NCBI GenBank assembly: GCA_029051085.1
Contig: JAIDLK010000012.1
Location: forward strand, 1-36,232
Source of the DNA: Alphaproteobacteria bacterium
GTDB lineage: Bacteria; Pseudomonadota; Alphaproteobacteria; Rs-D84
Length of the DNA: 36,232 nucleotides
Direction of reading: 5' to 3'
Both the position numbers and the translations under genes were made by a program. The notes below the pieces were generated by a model. The model searched no databases. It worked only from the letters and a program-made list of their open reading frames with translations, and was not told where the DNA came from. How positions within the stretch are numbered: position 1 is the first letter of the stretch; every line of letters starts with the position of its first letter. Positions 8,784 to 15,221 of this stretch are shown piece after piece.

Positions 8784-9600
8784 TTGTATATTGCCCCGCC
8801 GCACCGAATCTAAGTATCATGACACGGCTTAAATCGCCGGGCGATTTTATGCGCACATCCGCCTCGTTCTCCATAACGCCGACCATTATCCCTTCGGGCA
8901 GGATGCCACTGATGCCACTGGTAACAAGCCTTATTCCCGCGGTCGGCTGAAATTCCGGGTCACTGAAAAATCCCATAACCGGGCGGCGACCGCCTGTGCC
9001 CCGCATAAATCCGTATACCTCTGAGCCGACAACACGTACCGCAATATTGGTGTCCGCATCGGTCAACGCGCGCACGCGCGCAAAACCGGGCGCCGCATCA
9101 ATTACAACGCCCGCCAGCATCCCGTCAAACGTTACCGCAACCTGGCCCGGTTCGATTCCATCACGCGCACCCTTGGATATCATATACGTGTTATGATGCA
9201 AAACCGAATTGTCATGAACAACATCGGCGGCAACGGCACCGGGGCGACTGTGAACAATATCCAACTCACGGGAAAGCTTCTGGGCCTCTGCAATTGCGAT
9301 ATCACATTCGGCGCCGCGCATCCGCATGGCATCCAATTCTTCGCGCAGCATGGCGTTTTCACGACGCAGACCCGATAATTCCCGAACGTTGGCAACAACA
9401 TTCCCCACCGCACGAAACGGCCACGTAATAATGTCACCCGCAAAACCGGCCACAGGCACAACCACATGTGCCGCCGCATTCATAATGCGATAATCAGGCT
9501 TTGCAACCATAATATATATGAAAAACACCGGCAAAACCGCCGCTGCGGCCGCGGCTTTTGCCACCGAATATACACGCGATGTCAGCTTTTTTTGATTCAT
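8764..9600 (-). CDS. mreC: Rod-shape-determining protein MreC
   Basis: This 278-aa protein has a single N-terminal membrane anchor (about residues 15-33). A coiled coil follows (ELSGLRRENAMLREELDAMR, near residues 75-95), and then the MreC periplasmic beta-domain ('ISKGARDGIEPGQVAVTFDGMLAGVV', 'VRALTDADTNIAVRV', 'LPEGIMVG'). It forms periplasmic filaments that activate PBP2-RodA. mreB would normally sit directly upstream but does not: the upstream strand turns to rpmI-rplT. There is no Shine-Dalgarno before the ATG and the likely promoter would place the 5' end only a few bases upstream. Confidence 0.95.
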   Translation of the reverse strand: MNQKKLTSRVYSVAKAAAAAAVLPVFFIYIMVAKPDYRIMNAAAHVVVPVAGFAGDIITWPFRAVGNVVANVRELSGLRRENAMLREELDAMRMRGAECDIAIAEAQKLSRELDIVHSRPGAVAADVVHDNSVLHHNTYMISKGARDGIEPGQVAVTFDGMLAGVVIDAAPGFARVRALTDADTNIAVRVVGSEVYGFMRGTGGRRPVMGFFSDPEFQPTAGIRLVTSGISGILPEGIMVGVMENEADVRIKSPGDLSRVMILRFGAAGQYTNGQKNN

Positions 9601-9610
9601 GTCGGCTCAT

Positions 9611-9639
9611 ACTTTAACCCTTAAAAAAGCAACATTCAA
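9611..9639 (-). promoter_or_regulatory. Candidate promoter of the mreC operon
   Basis: On the minus strand TTGAAT (9634-9639) and TAAAGT (9611-9616) are separated by 17 bp. The predicted start of transcription (about 9604) is only a few bases before the mreC ATG, so the message may be nearly leaderless. This is a motif-based call. Confidence 0.45.
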
Positions 9640-9646
9640 TAAAAAC

Positions 9647-9674
9647 TTGATTTTTCATTTAATTGTGTCAAAAT
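9647..9674 (+). promoter_or_regulatory. Candidate promoter of rpmI-rplT
   Basis: TTGATT (9647-9652) and CAAAAT (9669-9674) are 16 bp apart. They lie back to back with the mreC promoter and about 60 bp before rpmI. This is a motif-based call. Confidence 0.5.
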
Positions 9675-9691
9675 AGCCCCGCATCTCCAAA

Positions 9692-9709
9692 GTGGCAAGG
9701 CATTGCCAC
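9692..9709 (+). promoter_or_regulatory. Leader hairpin before rpmI
   Basis: A perfect 7-bp stem GTGGCAA/TTGCCAC with a GGCA loop lies 26 nt before the rpmI ATG, in the untranslated leader of the two ribosomal-protein genes. L20 is known to repress its own operon by binding the leader in other bacteria, so an autoregulatory role is plausible. I cannot match this hairpin to a described L20 site. Confidence 0.5.
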
Positions 9710-9735
9710 CAGGAAAAAGTAAAAAAGGATAGAAA

Positions 9736-9939
9736 ATGCCAAAACTGAAAACAAAGTCGTACTTGAAAAAGCGCGCATCTATGACTGCGACCGGTAAAAT
9801 CCGTGTTGCCAGAAACGCCCACAAGAAACTGTTGCGTAAAAAATCCGCACGTGCAAACAACGCCGGGTCCAAACCGCAGTATCTGAATGAAAACATGGTT
9901 GGTCAGGCGAAAATCTTGGCCCCGTATGGTTTGAAATAA
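9736..9939 (+). CDS. rpmI: 50S ribosomal protein bL35
   Basis: The 67-aa, Lys/Arg-rich protein begins with MPKLKTKSYLKKRASMTATGKI and ends with 'MVGQAKILAPYG', both diagnostic of bL35. It is a structural protein of the large ribosomal subunit. AAGGA precedes the ATG. rplT follows after 16 nt in the conserved rpmI-rplT pair. The usual third member, infC, is not upstream here. Confidence 0.98.
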   Translation: MPKLKTKSYLKKRASMTATGKIRVARNAHKKLLRKKSARANNAGSKPQYLNENMVGQAKILAPYGLK

Positions 9940-9955
9940 TTGGGGGTAACATAAA

Positions 9956-10324
9956 ATGGCAAGAGTAAAACGCGGAACAACCGTTAAACAGAAACATAAT
10001 AAAATATTGGCGCGCGCCAAGGGTTATCTTGGCCGTCATCACTCGACATACCGCGCCGCGCGTGAAAAGACCGAAAAAGCAGGTCAGTACGCATACCGTG
10101 ACCGTCGCGTTAAAAAGCGCGAATTCCGCGGTTTGTGGATTGTGCGTATCAACGCCGCATGCCGTATGAACGGTATCAGCTATAGCCAGTTTATGTCCGG
10201 CCTGAAAAAAGCGGGCATCGCACTGGACCGCAAGGTTCTGGCGGAAATGGCATACGCGGCCGATGCGAACTTCGCAAAATTGGTTGAAACCGCAAAACGA
10301 TTTAACAGCGCCGAATCCAAATAA
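9956..10324 (+). CDS. rplT: 50S ribosomal protein bL20
   Basis: The 122-aa basic protein shows the family hallmarks 'MARVKRG', 'AKGYLGRHHSTYRAARE', 'YRDRRVKKREFRGLWI' and 'RINAACR'. L20 binds 23S rRNA early in large-subunit assembly and represses its own operon in several bacteria. Length is normal. It is the last gene before an intrinsic terminator. Confidence 0.98.
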   Translation: MARVKRGTTVKQKHNKILARAKGYLGRHHSTYRAAREKTEKAGQYAYRDRRVKKREFRGLWIVRINAACRMNGISYSQFMSGLKKAGIALDRKVLAEMAYAADANFAKLVETAKRFNSAESK

Positions 10325-10356
10325 CACTTGGCGGTGATTGATTGTTTTGTCATAAT

Positions 10357-10388
10357 AAAAGCCGTCAAAGTGACGGCTTTTATTTATT
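10357..10388 (+). terminator. Intrinsic terminator after rplT
   Basis: The stem AAAAGCCGTCA/TGACGGCTTTT with loop AAG is followed by a T-rich run. It ends 15 nt before pheS, so some read-through into pheS is possible. Confidence 0.88.
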
Positions 10389-10402
10389 TTTAAGGGTAAA
10401 TT

Positions 10403-11350
10403 ATGCAAGAACAGATAAAAAATATAAATTCATTGGAAGAGCTGCAGGCATTATACGCATCAGTATTCGGTAAAAACGGTACAATGACGGCACGCTTAAA
10501 GGAAATGAAAAATCTGGATAACGATGCACGCGCGGCACTGAATACGGAAAACACGACCCTGCGGGAATTGTTCAAAGTACGCCAAGCCGAATTGGAACAG
10601 GCCGCACTGATGGAAAAACTGGCGGGCGAGCGCCTGGATGCGACCCTGGATGCGGCACCGGAAAACCGCGGCACAATTCATCCGCTTTCGCGCGCATTGG
10701 CCGAAGTGTCCGGAATACTTGAATCTTTTGGCTATACAATGCATACCGGACCGGAGGTTGAAGACGACTGGCATAACTTTACCGCATTAAATACACCGGC
10801 ACACCACCCTGCCCGCGATATGCAGGACACTTTCTTTTTGCCAAACGGGAATGTTTTGCGCACCCAAACATCGGCGATACAGATTCGCGCCATGGAAGGT
10901 CACGGCGTACCGATTAAAATGTTCGGGGTCGGCGCAACATACCGCAAGGAAATGGATGCAACGCACGGCCCAATGTTCGGCCAGATAGAGGGACTGTATA
11001 TTGACCGTAACGTCACAATGGCGGATTTAATCGGCGATATTCGCGCATTCCTGGCCCGCTTTTTTGAGGTGGATAATGTGGAATTACGCATACGTCCGTC
11101 ATACTTTCCCTTTACCGACCCCAGCATTGAGATAGACATGAAATTCCGTGGGGACAAGTGGCTGGAAATTATGGGGGCCGGAATGGTGCACCCGAATGTT
11201 TTGCGCAATTGCGGAATAAACCCCGATGAATATCAGGGATTTGCATTCGGTTTTGGCTGGGACAGACTGGCGATGCTTAAATACGGCCTGCCGGATTTGC
11301 GTGAGTTATATGGAAATGATGTGCGCTGGCTGCGTCGGTACGGTTTTTAA
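10403..11350 (+). CDS. pheS: Phenylalanyl-tRNA synthetase alpha subunit
   Basis: This 315-aa class II synthetase catalytic subunit charges tRNA-Phe as an alpha2-beta2 tetramer with PheT. An N-terminal coiled-coil arm covers roughly residues 1-85. The catalytic core shows motif 2 (GVGATYRKEMDATHGPMFGQ), the 'PSYFPFTDPSIEID' segment and motif 3 (GFGWDRLAMLKYGLPDLR). It is slightly shorter than the usual 325-360 aa. AAGGG lies before the ATG and pheT follows after 17 nt. Confidence 0.97.
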   Translation: MQEQIKNINSLEELQALYASVFGKNGTMTARLKEMKNLDNDARAALNTENTTLRELFKVRQAELEQAALMEKLAGERLDATLDAAPENRGTIHPLSRALAEVSGILESFGYTMHTGPEVEDDWHNFTALNTPAHHPARDMQDTFFLPNGNVLRTQTSAIQIRAMEGHGVPIKMFGVGATYRKEMDATHGPMFGQIEGLYIDRNVTMADLIGDIRAFLARFFEVDNVELRIRPSYFPFTDPSIEIDMKFRGDKWLEIMGAGMVHPNVLRNCGINPDEYQGFAFGFGWDRLAMLKYGLPDLRELYGNDVRWLRRYGF

Positions 11351-11367
11351 CGCGGGGGATTAAAAAA

Positions 11368-13674
11368 ATGAAATGGACATACGATTGGTTAAAAGACTAT
11401 TTGGAAACGAACGCATCCGCGGATGAAATCGCAGATACCCTTACGCGTATCGGACTGGAAATTGATGATGTTATAACACCTGTTGTGCCAATTGCGGCAA
11501 AAATCATTGAGTGCAAGCCGCATGAAAACAGCGACCATTTGCATGTACTTATGGTTGACGATGGCACGGGAACACCGCGCCAGGTTGTATGCGGCGCGCC
11601 AAATGCACGTGTGGGTCTGATATCCGCATTGGCGGTGCCGGGCTGTATTGTCGACGGGCATGAAATTCAAAGTGGAAAACTGCGCGGCGTGCTGTCCAAC
11701 GGCATGATGTGCAGTGAAAAAGAACTGGGGTTATCCGACAATCATGACGGTATTATTGAGCTGCCGGAGGAGACTGTAATCGGCATGCCAGTATTGAGCG
11801 CACCGACAGTTTTTGAAGCCGGCATCACGCCAAACCGTCCGGACTATCTGGCGGTACGTGGTATTGCGCGTGATTTGGCGGCGGCCGGATTGGGTCGCTA
11901 TACCGGAAAAGGCAACGGAACAGTTGTTGATACCAACACCGGCCGCAATGTAGATATAAAAACAGATAAATGCATGATATATCGCATGGCTGAAATCCAT
12001 GATATAAAAATGGCCGCCTCCGATGACACGGTTACGCGTCGCCTGCGTGCGATTGGAATTAACCCGAAAAATGCATGTATTGATGCGACAAACTATATCT
12101 GCTTTGACCGTGGTCAACCCATGCATTGTTTTGACGCAGACTGCGTTTCCGGTGATATTACCGTACGAATGGCGGCGCCGGGAGAAACATTCACCGACCT
12201 GTTCGGTGCGGAACACACTTTGCACAGCAGTGATATTGTTATAACCGACGATAAGGGCATCTTGGCACTGGCCGGGGTTATCGGTGGCGCGCGCGGCATG
12301 ACAACGGACGATACAAAAAACATAATCCTGGAAAGTGCTTATTTCGACCCTGTTTCAGTCCGCAAGACTTCAAAAAGATTGGGAATTTCAACAGACGCGT
12401 CATATCGCTATGAGCGCGGCATTGATCCAACAATTTCCGACCAGGCTTTGGCGGATGCATTGAAAATGATACAGAGTACATGTGGTGGGCAAGTGGTGGC
12501 GATAAAGACCGCCGGCGAAGTTGAAGCCGAACGCCCGGTTGTTGATTATTCACCGGAAAGTTTCGCGAAAAAAATGGGTATTGATGTCCCGGCAGATGTC
12601 CAGACACAGATTTTAACCAGTCTGGGATATACAATTGAGCAACATAAAAATGATTGGCGTGTATTCCCGCCACGTCGCCGCGTGGACGTAGAGATTGCCG
12701 AGACTGTAATCGCAGACATCGCGCGTATTTACGGATATGACAAAATCGCGGCCGCGGCGGTGCATCGCCCGGCAAATCCGGTCGCGCCACATCCCGACCA
12801 TGCGTTGGATATTAAACGTGCATTGGCTGCACGCGGATTGAATGAATGCCGCAGCTATGCTTTCGGGAACTCAAAAACAGAGAAACTGTTGTCGGACCAT
12901 ACGCCCGTTATGGTCGCCAATCCAATCGTATCCGATTTGGACACGGCGCGCGGGGACCTGATGGGCGGATTACTGCAGGCAGTGTCTAATAACGAAAAGC
13001 GCGGATATCCGGACCTGAGCTTGTTTGAGCTTGGGACGGTATTTGATGGCGACACCCCCGGCGCCCAGCGCACGGCCCTGGCAATTGTACGCACGGGCGC
13101 GACGGGACCAAGACACTGGGCAAAACGCAACCGCGATGTTGATATTTTCGATGTAAAAGCGGATATCGTATCAATGTTGGCGGGCCAGAAATATACCGTG
13201 GCAACGGATAATCCGCCACGTTGGGCGCACCCGTACAGATATGGCCGGATAATGCAGGGGAAAAAAGTTATTGCGGAATTTGGCGAGCTGTCACCGATTG
13301 TGGCACGTGAATTGCGCATAAAAACGCGTGTATGCATTGCAACGGTTGCAGATATCGAAAATATTCCACAGCGCCGCGCGGCAAAATATATTCCCGCCGC
13401 AGAGTTCCCGCCGATAACACGTGACTTTGCATTTATCACGGATGCCGCAACCCATGCCGGCGGCATTGTCGGCACAGCCATGTCAGCCGACCGTCGTATT
13501 GTGGATGCGGTTGTATTTGACGCGTTTGACATCGGCAACGGGACAAAATCAATCGCATTTACCATTACAATTCAGCCCGATAAAAATATGACTGATACGG
13601 ATTTGATGGAAATCCAGAATGCGGTTATAGCAGCGGTTGAAAAAAAGTGCGGGGCACAAATCCGCGATAAGTAA
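11368..13674 (+). CDS. pheT: Phenylalanyl-tRNA synthetase beta subunit
   Basis: This 768-aa protein has the complete domain order. The EMAP-type tRNA-binding domain covers roughly residues 42-150 (VVCGAPNARVG, SNGMMCSEKELGL). B3/B4 editing domains follow (TPNRPDYLAVRGIARDLAA, RRLRAIGINP, IDATNYICFDRGQPMHCFDAD), then B5, the catalytic-like core and a C-terminal FDX-ACB domain (FPPITRDFAFI...MTDTDLMEIQNAV). It edits Tyr-tRNA-Phe and binds the tRNA acceptor. GGGGG lies before the ATG. The tRNA-binding domain closely resembles the C-terminus of MetG in this same window. Confidence 0.97.
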   Translation: MKWTYDWLKDYLETNASADEIADTLTRIGLEIDDVITPVVPIAAKIIECKPHENSDHLHVLMVDDGTGTPRQVVCGAPNARVGLISALAVPGCIVDGHEIQSGKLRGVLSNGMMCSEKELGLSDNHDGIIELPEETVIGMPVLSAPTVFEAGITPNRPDYLAVRGIARDLAAAGLGRYTGKGNGTVVDTNTGRNVDIKTDKCMIYRMAEIHDIKMAASDDTVTRRLRAIGINPKNACIDATNYICFDRGQPMHCFDADCVSGDITVRMAAPGETFTDLFGAEHTLHSSDIVITDDKGILALAGVIGGARGMTTDDTKNIILESAYFDPVSVRKTSKRLGISTDASYRYERGIDPTISDQALADALKMIQSTCGGQVVAIKTAGEVEAERPVVDYSPESFAKKMGIDVPADVQTQILTSLGYTIEQHKNDWRVFPPRRRVDVEIAETVIADIARIYGYDKIAAAAVHRPANPVAPHPDHALDIKRALAARGLNECRSYAFGNSKTEKLLSDHTPVMVANPIVSDLDTARGDLMGGLLQAVSNNEKRGYPDLSLFELGTVFDGDTPGAQRTALAIVRTGATGPRHWAKRNRDVDIFDVKADIVSMLAGQKYTVATDNPPRWAHPYRYGRIMQGKKVIAEFGELSPIVARELRIKTRVCIATVADIENIPQRRAAKYIPAAEFPPITRDFAFITDAATHAGGIVGTAMSADRRIVDAVVFDAFDIGNGTKSIAFTITIQPDKNMTDTDLMEIQNAVIAAVEKKCGAQIRDK

Positions 13675-13679
13675 AAGCC

Positions 13680-13704
13680 GGCCGGCAAACGCCGGCCTTT
13701 TTTA
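13680..13704 (+). terminator. Intrinsic terminator after pheT
   Basis: The GC-rich stem GGCCGGC/GCCGGCC with an AAAC loop is followed by TTTTTTATTT. It starts 5 nt after the pheT stop. Confidence 0.92.
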
Positions 13705-13705
13705 T

Positions 13706-13733
13706 TTGAAAAAAGCGTGATTTATGCTATAAT
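13706..13733 (+). promoter_or_regulatory. Strong promoter upstream of the VirB2-like gene
   Basis: TTGAAA (13706-13711) and a consensus TATAAT (13728-13733) are 16 bp apart, starting immediately after the pheT terminator. The transcript would start near 13740 and meets a terminator-like hairpin after about 30 nt. Confidence 0.65.
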
Positions 13734-13737
13734 TTAA

Positions 13738-13804
13738 AGGCATAGGAAGCAAAAACATACGCCTAATTAAAACCACCGATTATTCTGATGGTTTTTATTT
13801 TTTT
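13738..13804 (+). promoter_or_regulatory. Short leader with terminator-like hairpin before the pilin gene
   Basis: AGGC (13738-13741) can pair with GCCT (13761-13764). Then AAAACCA (13769-13775) pairs with TGGTTTT (13789-13795) and a long T-rich run follows (13792-13804). A terminator between a near-consensus promoter and the gene suggests attenuation or a small RNA of about 60 nt. The long loop makes the terminator weaker than others in this window. It does not contain the GCGAATATATTGAATAAGC core found in the two other leaders. Confidence 0.5.
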
Positions 13805-13843
13805 ATACTTTCCCAATTTCTGCATGTTTTTATCCTTGTTTTT

Positions 13844-14191
13844 ATGCCTAAGGAAAACGGTCCTTTGTTTGCCGCATTATGCATTGTTGGTGCAACACCG
13901 GCAATGGCGGCATCAAACGGTATGTGCGAACTGATTGTACAAATGCAAAATGTATTTAAGATACTGCGAACGATGGCGTTTGTCGGGGCAGGGTTTGTGT
14001 TGGCAAAATACGCATGGGATGCAATAGTCGGCGGTAAACTGGGCGGTAAAGATAACATTGCAGACGGCTTAAAGGCCGTTGGCGTACCAATGATTGTTGG
14101 ATTTGCACTGCTGTTTTCAATCGGCCTGGTTTTGGGATTTTTGTCAAACGGCGCAAATCTGGGATGCACGGCGATTACACAGGGCTGGTAA
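13844..14191 (+). CDS. VirB2/TrbC-like pilin, orphan
   Basis: The 115-aa protein has a probable signal peptide ending ATPAMA|AS. Two hydrophobic helices follow (LRTMAFVGAGFVLAKYAW, then VPMIVGFALLFSIGLVLGF) separated by a Gly/Lys-rich loop. This is the layout of VirB2/TrbC major pilins of type IV secretion. Cysteines lie near both ends of the mature protein (NGMCEL and LGCTAI). No other type IV secretion gene is near it, so its role is open. The ATG at 13844 lacks a Shine-Dalgarno. A TTG at 13865 has AAGGA 10 nt upstream but would shorten the signal peptide and remove its lysine, so I prefer the ATG. Confidence 0.6.
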   Translation: MPKENGPLFAALCIVGATPAMAASNGMCELIVQMQNVFKILRTMAFVGAGFVLAKYAWDAIVGGKLGGKDNIADGLKAVGVPMIVGFALLFSIGLVLGFLSNGANLGCTAITQGW

Positions 14192-14206
14192 ACAAGGGGG
14201 ATGAAT

Positions 14207-14287
14207 ATGAAAATATCAAAAAAGCACGTTGTATTCGCGATAATGGTTATCGCCATACTGGCATGCGGATACATGATTGCGATATAA
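14207..14287 (+). CDS. 26-aa single-helix membrane peptide
   Basis: This short frame encodes MKISKKHVVFAIMVIAILAC plus six residues: a basic start followed by one transmembrane helix with a Cys near residue 20. A strong GGGGG ribosome site lies 6 nt before the ATG and the gene starts 15 nt after the pilin stop. It ends directly at a terminator. The spacing and start signal argue for translation. The function is unknown, possibly a partner of the pilin or a small lipoprotein-like peptide. Confidence 0.5.
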   Translation: MKISKKHVVFAIMVIAILACGYMIAI

Positions 14288-14315
14288 AATCAAAGCCCCG
14301 ACCGGGGCTTTGATT
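14288..14315. terminator. Bidirectional terminator between the pilin and cysteine-rich genes
   Basis: A 12-bp perfect inverted repeat AATCAAAGCCCC/GGGGCTTTGATT with loop GACC lies between converging genes. It starts right after one stop codon and overlaps the other by two bases. Confidence 0.9.
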
Positions 14316-14592
14316 ATTTTGAATAATAACAATCGCCTTCGTATACCCCACTGCCCGAGCCATCAGAAAAAGTGGTGCCGGATGGTATATAGCAAGATGT
14401 TATGTCTCCGGTATTGCGATCGACCGTTGTACCATAAACCCCACCGGATGATGGACAGCGAGTGCATGCTGCACTGTTTAAATAATATCCGGGTTTACAT
14501 GCAGTATAAGTTTTTGTGGTCGTCGTACAGGCAGCATATGCATATTGCATATTTATCAATGTTATAAGAACAATAAAAAAAATCTTTTTCAT
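14314..14592 (-). CDS. Secreted cysteine-rich protein (second of pair)
   Basis: The 92-aa protein has a clear signal peptide (MKKIFFIVLITLINMQYAYA|A). The mature part is short and polar with six cysteines, including a C-x-PGYYL...C-x2-CP pattern like that of small disulfide-rich extracellular repeats. It is probably exported to the periplasm or cell surface and disulfide-bonded. I do not recognise a named family. Its ATG overlaps the stop of the upstream cysteine-rich gene (ATGA), so translation is likely coupled. Confidence 0.6.
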   Translation of the reverse strand: MKKIFFIVLITLINMQYAYAACTTTTKTYTACKPGYYLNSAACTRCPSSGGVYGTTVDRNTGDITSCYIPSGTTFSDGSGSGVYEGDCYYSK

Positions 14593-14945
14593 ATTATATC
14601 ACCTATATTACCTGTATCACCCATCAAACACGGAGAACCATCAGAATTCGTACTTTTGTTTGAAGGCGTATAACATGTTTTCTCAGTGGTTTCGCAGGTG
14701 CCGTAGGCCTGGGTGTAATAACCGTAAGAATCACTGCCGCTTGTGCTAGAACGTGTGCACGTAGTGCCTGATACCGTCCAGCCAATCGGACAAGTTTTCT
14801 CTGTCCGGCCTTTACAACAATACGGACTCGCTGACGTTGTCTTTTTTCTACATTCTGATGATGTGTCGCATCCTAGTAATGATGCTGAGTTTGCCGATGA
14901 TATTGGAATAACCAATATCAATGCTGCGATAAAAATATGTTTCAT
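14589..14945 (-). CDS. Secreted cysteine-rich protein (first of pair)
   Basis: The 118-aa protein has a signal peptide (MKHIFIAALILVIPISSANSA) and a Ser/Thr/Gly-rich mature region with nine cysteines (CDTSSEC, YCCKG, KTCPIGW and so on). I chose the ATG at 14945 because AGGAGG lies 7 nt upstream. An in-frame codon at 14972 falls inside the terminator T-run of the leader RNA. The gene sits about 25 nt after that terminator and is coupled to the next gene by an ATGA overlap. The function is unknown, and the composition suggests an oxidised, secreted product. Confidence 0.6.
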   Translation of the reverse strand: MKHIFIAALILVIPISSANSASLLGCDTSSECRKKTTSASPYCCKGRTEKTCPIGWTVSGTTCTRSSTSGSDSYGYYTQAYGTCETTEKTCYTPSNKSTNSDGSPCLMGDTGNIGDII

Positions 14946-14970
14946 TTTAAACCTCCTGTTTGTGCGAAAC

Positions 14971-15072
14971 AAAAAACCACCAAATATTTGGTGGTCAGGA
15001 GGCTGATAACAATTCTGTGAATTGCGTGCTTATTCAATATATTCGCAACCCTCCTGACCCGCGGTTCAGGAG
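14971..15072 (-). ncRNA. Structured leader RNA, copy A (conserved core plus terminator)
   Basis: Read on the minus strand: an upstream arm CTCCTGA (15066-15072), then an outer-stem arm GGTCAGGAGG (15050-15059), then a conserved segment with GCGAATATATTGAATAAGC (in 15025-15049). Next come a 5-bp hairpin CAATT/AATTG (15010-15024), the second outer arm CCTCCTGACC (14993-15002), and a terminator with a 20-nt perfect palindrome (14976-14995) and a T6 run. The upstream arm can pair with the same GGAGG strand as the downstream arm. The first three bases of the terminator overlap the outer stem. It shares core and architecture with copy B at 23211-23320 and lies in the leader of the cysteine-rich gene pair. 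Confidence 0.7.
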
Positions 15073-15090
15073 ATTTATATTTAACGTCGT

Positions 15091-15114
15091 AATAAAAATG
15101 GCGCGGCGCGCCAA
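15091..15114 (-). terminator. Intrinsic terminator upstream of leader copy A
   Basis: On the minus strand the stem TGGCGC/GCGCCA (loop GCC) is followed by TTTTTATT. It lies between the promoter at 15184-15213 and leader RNA copy A, so the promoter may make a separate RNA of about 85 nt. Confidence 0.7.
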
Positions 15115-15177
15115 CAAGTATCTATTCCGACGCACAGAAAGAGGTTATCAGGCCTCATCACGACAACCCGTCGCGAC
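15091..15177 (-). ncRNA. Possible small RNA between promoter and terminator
   Basis: A promoter (15184-15213) and an intrinsic terminator (15091-15114) bracket about 85 nt with no open reading frame of note. The RNA would contain a GAGG/CCTC hairpin with an 8-nt loop, enclosed by CGACG/CGTCG pairing. It is not recognisable as tRNA, SRP RNA, 6S or a hammerhead. The call rests only on promoter, terminator and foldability. Confidence 0.4.
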
Positions 15178-15183
15178 ATAAAA

Positions 15184-15213
15184 AGTATATAGTACAGTAA
15201 GAATTTTTGCCAG
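15184..15213 (-). promoter_or_regulatory. Promoter driving the leader RNA/cysteine-rich region
   Basis: On the minus strand CTGGCA (15208-15213) and TATACT (15184-15189) are 18 bp apart. This is the best promoter-like match upstream of the leader region, and it lies just past the end of nth. Confidence 0.45.
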
Positions 15214-15221
15214 TGATTTTT

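Noticed and set aside
13738..13804. Third copy of the structured leader RNA
   Set aside because: It has a similar position (promoter, hairpin, T-run, gene) and a similar terminator end, but the conserved GCGAATATATTGAATAAGC core and GGAGG arms are absent.
13795..14274. Open frame opposite the VirB2-like gene
   Set aside because: The plus strand has a signal peptide, two helices and a pilin layout. The antisense frame has neither a start signal nor a recognisable domain.
15120..15160. Hammerhead ribozyme, suggested by TGATGAG on the minus strand
   Set aside because: The required GAAA segment and the three-helix arrangement around a cleavage site are not present.
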